Source of the DNA: an uncultured Alphaproteobacteria bacterium
GTDB taxonomy: Bacteria > Pseudomonadota > Alphaproteobacteria > RF32 > CAG-239
Assembly (NCBI GenBank): GCA_946618745.1
Contig: CAMOLN010000086.1
Location: forward strand, 1 to 5,362
Length of the DNA stretch: 5,362 nt
Direction: 5' to 3'
Shown: positions 1 to 5,362 of the stretch, piece by piece
Layout: the number at the start of each line of letters is the position of its first letter
Numbering within the stretch: position 1 is the stretch's first letter
Notes under the pieces: generated by a model
What the model was told of the DNA's origin: nothing
Databases searched by the model: none
What the model saw: the letters and a program-made list of their open reading frames with translations, nothing else
Translations under genes and position numbers: made by a program

Positions 1-932
1 AATAATAAAGAAGGCACTTGGCCTTCTTTGGTTAAGCTTGCTATTAAATTATCTGACTTGCTGGCTTTGTTGTTTATTGAGGCCAAATTGGTATAAGCAT
101 TTGACAACATAGTCGTGGTAGCCTCATATCTTTGCGCCTGAATTTGCGCCACATAAGCCGAAGAAATCTGTTCTGATGATGAAGTGCTGGAGGTTAAAGA
201 TATGGTTTGATTTTTAGTGTCCTCGGAATTAGCCTCTTTAACCAAATAGTCATCGCGATATTTATTGCCCTGCTTGATTTGCAAAACATACGGCTTTTCT
301 TCTTTAATGGTTTTATCGGTGGAATCAACTTCAATATAATAATTACCCTTTTTAGCCCGATAATCGCCCTCTAATATCGACTTCATCGTCGCATATTCTT
401 TAGAACTCTTATCCGCCGTGCTATCGCCGACCAACACGGTCTTTTTGCCTTGTTGCTTATAAACCTTGACACTCATACCCGGAGCCAATTCATCCAACAA
501 TCCGGCATTGGCTTTAGCGCGTTCTTCTTTCATTTTAGCCACTTCGGCACGAGCTTTTTCAAGCGGAGTTTGCGGTTCAACCGGAAGCGGTTTTTCTTCA
601 TCCGGCTGTTTAATACCCATATCCGACAAAGTATCTTTCAATTCATTTAATTTGGCCTCAAAAGCTTTTTGACGGCTGTTTTCTGCCTCAACCGAGTCGC
701 CGTTTCGGATATTAATAAACAGCTTTCCGTTAGACTGAACTTGCACCCGATACATATCCGACGAGTCAAATTCCCCTAACCTTCCGATAACCGAAATACG
801 CGTGCGATTAAGCCGTGAATATCCCAAATCGCGAGCATTGGCAAAATTCTCATCAATATTATTAACGTCGGTAACCGACTTATCCCATCCGGCAACTCCG
901 TTAACTCTGTTACTGACACTGGTCAAGGGCAT
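1..932 (-). CDS. Unrecognised protein with a probable split PPC-like beta-sandwich domain (3' end beyond the window)
   Basis: The frame is open from an ATG at 932 to the left edge, giving 310 residues with no stop, so the C-terminus is missing. The start is well supported: AGGAG lies 7 bases upstream and the frame begins just after an intergenic gap. No hydrophobic signal peptide is visible at the N-terminus. Residues 24-76 read DLG...ISVIGRLGEFDSSDMYRV then G-K-L-F-I-N-I, the pattern of the first half of a PPC-like (pre-peptidase C-terminal) domain. Residues 146-222 supply what looks like the second half: GMSVKVYKQQGKKTVLVGDS, then GDYRAKKGNYYIEV and KPYVLQIKQG. Between them, residues 81-144 are highly charged and helical, with a Pro-rich stretch at 115-123. 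A Ser/Thr-rich linker (about 242-254) leads to a helical Ala/Gln-rich segment (255-292). PPC-like domains are known mainly from secreted and surface proteins; an extracellular role here is inference. The domain call is by eye only, and no gene name is justified. Confidence 0.85.
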   Translation of the reverse strand, partial: MPLTSVSNRVNGVAGWDKSVTDVNNIDENFANARDLGYSRLNRTRISVIGRLGEFDSSDMYRVQVQSNGKLFINIRNGDSVEAENSRQKAFEAKLNELKDTLSDMGIKQPDEEKPLPVEPQTPLEKARAEVAKMKEERAKANAGLLDELAPGMSVKVYKQQGKKTVLVGDSTADKSSKEYATMKSILEGDYRAKKGNYYIEVDSTDKTIKEEKPYVLQIKQGNKYRDDYLVKEANSEDTKNQTISLTSSTSSSEQISSAYVAQIQAQRYEATTTMLSNAYTNLASINNKASKSDNLIASLTKEGQVPSLL

Positions 933-939
933 AATTGCT

Positions 940-944
940 CTCCT
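940..944 (-). promoter_or_regulatory. Shine-Dalgarno site for the leftmost gene
   Basis: AGGAG on the minus strand sits 7 bases before the ATG at 932. It is the strongest ribosome-binding site in the window and fixes the start of that gene. Its first two bases also belong to one arm of the inverted repeat at 943-969. Confidence 0.8.
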
Positions 945-969
945 AAACAATCAACACATATATGTTTAG
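943..969. repeat. Inverted repeat CTAAACA/TGTTTAG upstream of the leftmost gene
   Basis: CTAAACA at 943-949 and TGTTTAG at 963-969 are perfect 7-bp inverted arms around a 13-base centre. A perfect 10-bp palindrome, ACATATATGT, lies at 956-965, and GTGT-A-ACAC (969-977) follows directly. The inner arm overlaps the Shine-Dalgarno site and the outer arm overlaps the candidate -10 box. It could be an operator in DNA, or a hairpin limiting translation if transcripts read through from dnaJ. AT-rich intergenic DNA gives such repeats by chance, so function is inference. Confidence 0.4.
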
Positions 970-996
970 TGTAACACAATTTTTACTAAAAAACAA
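968..996 (-). promoter_or_regulatory. Candidate sigma70-type promoter for the leftmost gene
   Basis: On the minus strand, TTGTTT (996-991) and TACACT (973-968) are separated by 17 bases, the optimal spacing. They match the consensus at 3 of 6 and 4 of 6 positions. Transcription would start near 961, giving a leader of about 30 bases with the Shine-Dalgarno site inside. The region after the dnaJ stop has no convincing terminator, so read-through from dnaJ is also possible. Confidence 0.4.
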
Positions 997-1003
997 TTAA
1001 AAT

Positions 1004-2143
1004 CTACGCGACAAAAAGATCCTTTATTTTGTCCAAGAAACTCTTTTCCTGAGGCTGGCAATTATCTTCGGAAATAGTGCGGAATTCTTCCAATAATTCT
1101 TTTTGCCGTGCCGAAAGGTTGACCGGTGTTTCGACTTTCAATTTAACAAACAAATCACCGCGGGAATTTGAGCGCAAAATACTAAATCCCTGTCCTTTAA
1201 CCTTGATAATTTCTTCCGACTGCGAGCCTGCCGGAATTTTCAGCTCTATTTTACCACCGTCAATTCCGGGAATTTCAACCGTTCCGCCCAAAGCGGCACA
1301 ACACATTGAAACCGGCACTTGTGCATAAAGATTATTATCCCCGCGTTCATAAAGTTTGTGTTCTTTAACCTCGATAAAAATATACAAATCGCCGTTTTCG
1401 CCGCCGCGAATTCCGGCATGACCGGCTCCGGCCATACGAATACGCGATCCGTCATAAATTCCCGCCGGAATTTTAACTTTAAGGGTTTTCTTGGTTTTGG
1501 TAAAGCCGTTACCTTTACATTCTTGGCATTTTTCGGTTATAAGATATCCCGTTCCCTGACAATGCGGACAAGATTGCTCCATTACAAAAAATCCTTTTTG
1601 CATACGAACTTTTCCCGTGCCTTGGCAATGCGGACAAGCAGGAGCCTTATTACCATCGGCCGTACCGTGTCCGTGGCAATGCGAACAAACTTCGGTAGTA
1701 TCGATTTCAATCTCTTTTTCCAATCCGCTGAATGCCTCTTCCAAAGATATGCTCAAATCATATCGTGCATCAGCGCCGCGCAAAGCATAAGACGGCTTGC
1801 GTTGTCGTCCTCCGCCCATAAAATCGCCGAATACCGACGAAAATATATCGGCAAATCCTCCGGCATCGCCAAACTCAAAATTAAATTCGCCTCCGAACGG
1901 ATTACCCCCTGCCCCGTTGGCAAAAGCCTGATGCCCATAGCGATCATAAGCCGCACGTTTTTGCTCGTCTTTCAAAACTTCATAAGCCTCGTTTATTTCT
2001 TTAAACTTAGCTTCCGCCTCTTTATCTCCGGGGTTACGATCGGGGTGATATTGCATTGCCAATTTGCGGAAAGACTTTTTGATTTCGTCTCCGCTTGCCG
2101 TTTTGCTGACTTCCAATATCTCGTAATAATCTTTTTCTGTCAT
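1004..2143 (-). CDS. dnaJ: Chaperone protein DnaJ (Hsp40)
   Basis: Cytoplasmic co-chaperone that binds unfolded proteins, delivers them to DnaK and stimulates DnaK ATP hydrolysis. From the ATG at 2143 it has 379 residues, close to the usual length (E. coli 376), and ends in TAG. The J domain covers about 1-70, with the DnaK-stimulating HPD at 33-35. A Gly/Phe-rich segment spans about 76-112. Four CxxCxGxG zinc motifs at 153-160, 170-177, 192-199 and 206-213 form the two zinc centres, and all eight cysteines are intact. C-terminal substrate-binding and dimerisation domains follow, with [13 protein letters not shown] and the usual [17 protein letters not shown] ending helix. A TTG at 2152 would add three residues (MKD), but [12 protein letters not shown] matches the family start, and AAGAG lies 10 bases upstream of it. 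No dnaK or grpE is visible beside it. The type I domain order excludes CbpA and other zinc-free J proteins. Confidence 0.97.
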   Translation of the reverse strand: MTEKDYYEILEVSKTASGDEIKKSFRKLAMQYHPDRNPGDKEAEAKFKEINEAYEVLKDEQKRAAYDRYGHQAFANGAGGNPFGGEFNFEFGDAGGFADIFSSVFGDFMGGGRQRKPSYALRGADARYDLSISLEEAFSGLEKEIEIDTTEVCSHCHGHGTADGNKAPACPHCQGTGKVRMQKGFFVMEQSCPHCQGTGYLITEKCQECKGNGFTKTKKTLKVKIPAGIYDGSRIRMAGAGHAGIRGGENGDLYIFIEVKEHKLYERGDNNLYAQVPVSMCCAALGGTVEIPGIDGGKIELKIPAGSQSEEIIKVKGQGFSILRSNSRGDLFVKLKVETPVNLSARQKELLEEFRTISEDNCQPQEKSFLDKIKDLFVA

Positions 2144-2179
2144 ATCTTTCAAACTCTTATATAAAAAACCTGTATGATG

Positions 2180-2208
2180 TATTTAGTTTTTTTACAATCA
2201 AATTGCAA
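2180..2208 (-). promoter_or_regulatory. Weak candidate promoter for dnaJ
   Basis: Minus-strand TTGCAA (2208-2203) and TAAATA (2185-2180) are 17 bases apart, just downstream of the terminator hairpin. The matches to the sigma70 consensus are poor (4 of 6 and 3 of 6), and the very AT-rich context makes chance likely. I saw no CIRCE element and no good heat-shock sigma32 pair in 2144-2211. The main reason to expect a promoter here is that the upstream gene appears to be terminated. Confidence 0.22.
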
Positions 2209-2210
2209 GC

Positions 2211-2247
2211 AAAAAGAGAGAAAATCTTGCGGAGATCTTCTCTCTTT
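2211..2247 (-). terminator. Rho-independent terminator after the large gene
   Basis: A perfect 10-bp stem pairs 2213-2222 with 2238-2247 (AAAGAGAGAA with TTCTCTCTTT). An A/C mismatch follows, then four more pairs (2224-2227 with 2233-2236) closing a 5-base loop. On the minus strand the stem runs into TTTTT, three of which are paired, 14 bases after the TAA of the large gene. On the plus strand the same hairpin is followed by seven T at 2251-2257, so it could also stop antisense transcription. The stem is only moderately GC-rich, so efficiency is uncertain. Confidence 0.7.
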
Positions 2248-2261
2248 ATGTTTTTTTCAAA

Positions 2262-5200
2262 TTACTTCTGATATGCTCTCAATTGTTTTATCTTTTCAAG
2301 CGTAGCATTCTTCCTCATATCTTCAATCGTAGCATTATTCCTCCCTCCAATAGCCTTTTTCCAACTATTTCTTAATTCATTTCCCGGTTTAATTTCAAAT
2401 GGTTTACCCTCACCGGATTTATTAGTGGGACATTTTTCAGGATCAACTGCCGTAGCATAACCTTCTTGATACGCTGGATTATTGCGTCCGACAGCAGCAC
2501 ATTCCGTCAAATGCAGTAAGGTTATATCCTTTGCCTCAAGCTCTTGTCCACCTACTGTAATATTACGTTTTCTCATTTCTTCACGTAATATAGCCACAGG
2601 TTTAACATCTCGCTTAGTAGATTCTTCACTCCAGTTTTTATCATTTTCCTTCATAACCTTTTCAAAAACATTCATACGACGCTTATAAAATGTCTCCATA
2701 TCCCTACCTGTTATAAGAGAATCGTTGATCTCCTTAAATTCTTTTTCAACTAATTTTTTATAAGCCTCAAACTCTGCGCGATCCAATGTTCTTGCAGATT
2801 CCAATCCCCGCGCTAAACGATATTCTTTCTCCGCCAACTCGTCTACATTTTGGCTGTTTATTTGTGGTTCACCAATACCTCTAAGTGCATTTATATCTTG
2901 TGTTCTGCTTTGTGAAGGTTTTGGTGTAATATCTTGTGGAACGTTTGGTGTTTTGTCTGGTGAAGTATTTGGTGCAACACCAATATTTACTTTTCCTCCA
3001 TTTGGCATAATATCACCAGCTGATTGTTGTTTTTTATTACGACCAAATAAAGCCCCCATACGGTCTTTTAATTTATTTTTTGCAGCAACCACCGTTGCCA
3101 CAAATCCGAATGTCCAAGGAGAATGCGCTGTAGACTGCTCATACCTGGCCCATGAATTAGTAGTTTCCTTTGTATATGTCTGCTCAAATCCACTATCTCC
3201 ATCAGCATAAGTATTAAATTCACTGCCTTTTCCGTCTGCATGAACCATCTTACCATCTTGCTCAACTGCATTTTCATGCAAATAATGATCTTGATGACCA
3301 TGAATAATACTACCATCCGGATGATTTAACGAACCTACCTCATTATTCATAGATATATGAAACTTGGTATTATCATATCCTTGTAATGCCTCCGGAGTAA
3401 TATGAATAGATCCATCAGGAGCTTTAATTCCTCCAAGTGCTTCTACCGAACTATAGTCAACTCCTTTAGATTCTGCCCAATACTGCGTCAACACCGTATT
3501 ATTACCATGAGTATGAACTACTCCGCCTCCATCAACGTGATTGAACGTATCCGTGCCGGTATTCATACCGGCATCACAAGCATTGCGTAAAAATACTTCC
3601 GGAGATATATCATCTCTCCCCATTGCATGTAATTGCTCTTGCACTTGAGACAAATCATGTTGCAAACCTTCAGGATTTCCATGATAAAAATGCCCCAATG
3701 TTGTTTTAGCATGAGCTACTAACTCATCACTCGCAACCAAATCTCCGGGATACTCTGTTGTTTCACTACCGGTCTGAACCCAACCATCACCCTCAGGTCT
3801 GAATCCATCGGGTAATTCCGCAGTATCGCTTACTCTAACACCGGCTTTAGCCAATTCATCACCACTTTTACCGACATATTCTTTTGCCTGATTTTCATCC
3901 AATTGCTGAGTATTTTCAGTAATACCATTATGCGGATGATTGGCATTAAAATGATTCATTGCAAAAGCAGCCGTCAAGTTACCGGCGGCAACACCGGCAA
4001 TAACTGCAGACATCTGATGAGCAACAGCTTTGCGCGCTTGTTTGCGAGCTTGCTTTTTGCCAAGTTGCTTATTAGCCTCCAAAGTCGTTTTATAAATACG
4101 ACGTCCACTCACAAACATCGCTGCACCGCCGACAGCCATAGCCGCAATTGTACAACCTGTTTTAACTCCCGGAGCAGGAGTAGCTCCGCCTACAACCAAC
4201 AATCCTCCGGCAACACATCCCATAGCCGATGCAATGGCCTGATCACGGAACCGTTTGTCTTTATACATTCCTTTAAATGTTGGTTTAACCCCTTCCTGTT
4301 TACAAACTTTTTTGTAATTTGCTCGAAGGGCTCCCAAAGCTATACCGGAATTAGCAAGTGCAACCATACCGGCACTGGCAACCATATTTGCACCGGTTAA
4401 AGCATGTAATCCGTAAGCACCTGCTTTGTTAAATACACTCATGCCAAAAGTCATGCCAAATGTTCTAAACCATTTACCGGCAGTGTATTTATCTTGACTT
4501 TTAACAAACCTGTCTTCGGCACGTCTGTCATACTTGGCAATCGGCTCGCCTAATTTCTTTAATACCGGCGCTTCACGATTATCAAGTTTATTAGCAATAC
4601 GATTTATGCAAGAATAATTATCATTACATGCACGTTCTTTATAAGCATTAAATGAATCTTGCGGCACCTCAAATACCCCATTGGTATCAGAGCATTTTTC
4701 AACAAACTCTCGCATATTAGGATATGTACCGGTTGCCTCATCATAATTGAAAGTATCTTTATCTAAAGCATCTCTGGCTATTTCATTAACATTACTGATA
4801 TGAGCCAACTCAGTTCCCATATAAAGCGCCAGCTCATTCTTCAGCTCATCACCCGCAGGCATCTTTTCATCATTTAAGTGATGGATTATCGTATCATTCT
4901 TAGCAAAATCCAACATTTGTGCCAGTTGGCTTTCCGGATTGAGTTTACCTCCTTCTTGCAAAACATCTGTCGGATTATTTTTATCATCCAGAAATTGCGG
5001 AACTGCCTGACCATTTTCATCAATAAATTTAAAGTGAGCCGCAATATCATTTAATACTGTATTATCAAGTTGAATATCTGCTAAAGATTTAGACAAGTCT
5101 TGTTGATTTTGGGTTATTCTGGCTTCATCTTTCGGTCCTATATTTTCAAGATTAAAATCTTTATCAAACAGACCTATATCTTTCGCCAAATTTTCTTTAC

Positions 5201-5362
5201 ATTTTGCATAAATATCTGCTTTTGCCTGATCTGATGCAATATCCTTTTCACGTTCTTCAGCCATAGCTAAAAATTCATCATGAATATCAGCAAGAATTGG
5301 TGATTGATAATTCAACTGATCGGAAAATATATTGCGTTCGCCATTAGCATATTCGGTTACTA
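2262..5362 (-). CDS. Very large unrecognised protein, probable membrane protein with a His-rich middle (5' end beyond the window)
   Basis: The frame ends in TAA at 2262 and stays open to the right edge, giving 1032 codons plus two bases. The first possible start is a TTG at 5315, which has no Shine-Dalgarno sequence; the 15 codons before it (VTEYANGERNIFSDQ) are open, so the true start is probably outside. Residues below count from that TTG. 1-290: charged, helical, soluble-looking, with Cys at 39, 208, 230 and 236. 296-453: Ala/Gly-rich hydrophobic segments at about 296-333, 358-382, 384-404 and 433-453, probably membrane-spanning, with a basic stretch 405-431 containing KQAR twice. 470-740: polar and His-rich, with degenerate PDGS motifs. 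762-808: Pro/Thr/Asn-rich linker. 820-1017: charged helices ending in a 9-residue tandem repeat. I recognise no catalytic motif or family. A surface or secreted effector-like protein is possible, but that is a guess. Confidence 0.85.
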   Translation of the reverse strand, partial: VTEYANGERNIFSDQLNYQSPILADIHDEFLAMAEEREKDIASDQAKADIYAKCKENLAKDIGLFDKDFNLENIGPKDEARITQNQQDLSKSLADIQLDNTVLNDIAAHFKFIDENGQAVPQFLDDKNNPTDVLQEGGKLNPESQLAQMLDFAKNDTIIHHLNDEKMPAGDELKNELALYMGTELAHISNVNEIARDALDKDTFNYDEATGTYPNMREFVEKCSDTNGVFEVPQDSFNAYKERACNDNYSCINRIANKLDNREAPVLKKLGEPIAKYDRRAEDRFVKSQDKYTAGKWFRTFGMTFGMSVFNKAGAYGLHALTGANMVASAGMVALANSGIALGALRANYKKVCKQEGVKPTFKGMYKDKRFRDQAIASAMGCVAGGLLVVGGATPAPGVKTGCTIAAMAVGGAAMFVSGRRIYKTTLEANKQLGKKQARKQARKAVAHQMSAVIAGVAAGNLTAAFAMNHFNANHPHNGITENTQQLDENQAKEYVGKSGDELAKAGVRVSDTAELPDGFRPEGDGWVQTGSETTEYPGDLVASDELVAHAKTTLGHFYHGNPEGLQHDLSQVQEQLHAMGRDDISPEVFLRNACDAGMNTGTDTFNHVDGGGVVHTHGNNTVLTQYWAESKGVDYSSVEALGGIKAPDGSIHITPEALQGYDNTKFHISMNNEVGSLNHPDGSIIHGHQDHYLHENAVEQDGKMVHADGKGSEFNTYADGDSGFEQTYTKETTNSWARYEQSTAHSPWTFGFVATVVAAKNKLKDRMGALFGRNKKQQSAGDIMPNGGKVNIGVAPNTSPDKTPNVPQDITPKPSQSRTQDINALRGIGEPQINSQNVDELAEKEYRLARGLESARTLDRAEFEAYKKLVEKEFKEINDSLITGRDMETFYKRRMNVFEKVMKENDKNWSEESTKRDVKPVAILREEMRKRNITVGGQELEAKDITLLHLTECAAVGRNNPAYQEGYATAVDPEKCPTNKSGEGKPFEIKPGNELRNSWKKAIGGRNNATIEDMRKNATLEKIKQLRAYQK
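2289..2342 (-). repeat. Two-copy 27-bp coding tandem repeat at the C-terminus of the large protein
   Basis: Residues 992-1000 (RNNATIEDM) and 1001-1009 (RKNATLEKI), counted from the TTG at 5315, are adjacent degenerate copies. The DNA shares AATGCTACG-N-TTGAA at a period of exactly 27 bases. It looks like a recent in-frame duplication, perhaps one turn of a helical repeat. Confidence 0.6.
3240..3422 (-). repeat. Degenerate PDGS/His repeats inside the large protein
   Basis: Three related segments, counted from the TTG at 5315, are APDGSIHI (632-639), HPDGSIIH (665-672) and EQDGKMVH (685-692). They are spaced about 33 and 20 residues apart. The stretch 591-692 holds eleven histidines. The pattern suggests repeated beta-hairpins, possibly metal-binding, but the copies are divergent and few, so this is tentative. 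Confidence 0.4.

Noticed and set aside
405..431. CRISPR, tRNA or insertion-sequence signatures anywhere in the window
   Set aside because: I looked for regularly spaced repeats, cloverleaf-like segments, terminal inverted repeats and transposase motifs and saw none; nearly all bases are explained by the three genes. The interval given is only a placeholder.
450..672. Two overlapping short plus-strand frames
   Set aside because: Both are shadows of the leftmost minus-strand gene, whose start and ribosome-binding site are well supported.
932..1003. Rho-independent terminator after dnaJ
   Set aside because: There is a T6 run at 986-993, but no stable GC-containing stem precedes it; the palindromes nearby fit an operator or promoter region better.
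2144..2152. TTG at 2152 as the dnaJ start
   Set aside because: It adds MKD before a standard DnaJ N-terminus, and the AAGAG before it is only 1-2 bases away, too close to serve as its ribosome-binding site; the ATG at 2143 fits both family and spacing.
1319..2164. Long plus-strand open frame (281 codons) opposite dnaJ
   Set aside because: It lies entirely antisense to an unmistakable dnaJ, has no good ribosome-binding site, and its composition is that of a reverse-complement shadow.
3903..4400. Plus-strand open frame (165 codons) rich in Ser, Thr, Asn and Cys
   Set aside because: It is the complement of the Ala/Gly-rich hydrophobic segment of the large minus-strand gene, whose codon pattern leaves the opposite strand open.

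Overview
The window reads as an AT-leaning Gram-negative bacterial chromosome segment. All three genes lie on the minus strand, so they are transcribed from right to left. The only protein I recognise with certainty is a full-length DnaJ chaperone. Its sequence is of ordinary proteobacterial type. Placing it in the Alphaproteobacteria, such as an uncultured gut or host-associated lineage, is an impression only and cannot be proved from this window.

Right part (2262-5362): one very large open frame that I cannot assign to a family. It ends at 2262, but its 5' end is open at the right edge: the frame runs to the last base without a stop and with no convincing start, so at least 1032 codons are visible and the true start is probably outside. 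The protein has a soluble helical N-terminal region, an Ala/Gly-rich hydrophobic block likely to form several membrane helices, a His-rich middle with degenerate PDGS repeats, a Pro/Thr/Asn linker, and a charged helical C-terminal region ending in a small tandem repeat. A hairpin with a short U-run follows its stop codon (2211-2247), so its transcript probably ends there.

Middle (1004-2143): dnaJ, complete, with J domain, Gly/Phe region, four zinc-binding CxxCxGxG motifs and the substrate-binding C-terminal domains. dnaK and grpE are not in the window. The terminator just upstream suggests dnaJ has its own promoter, though only a weak candidate is visible.

Left part (1-932): the first 310 codons of a gene running off the left edge. 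It has a strong Shine-Dalgarno sequence and a plausible promoter with overlapping inverted repeats in the 71-bp gap after dnaJ. Its N-terminal part fits the pattern of a PPC-like (bacterial pre-peptidase C-terminal) beta-sandwich, apparently interrupted by a charged helical insertion. I see no signal peptide.

Nothing in the sequence ties the three genes into one pathway. I see no rRNA, tRNA, CRISPR array, insertion sequence or prophage gene. The best candidates for something undescribed are the large multi-region protein and the split PPC-like protein.
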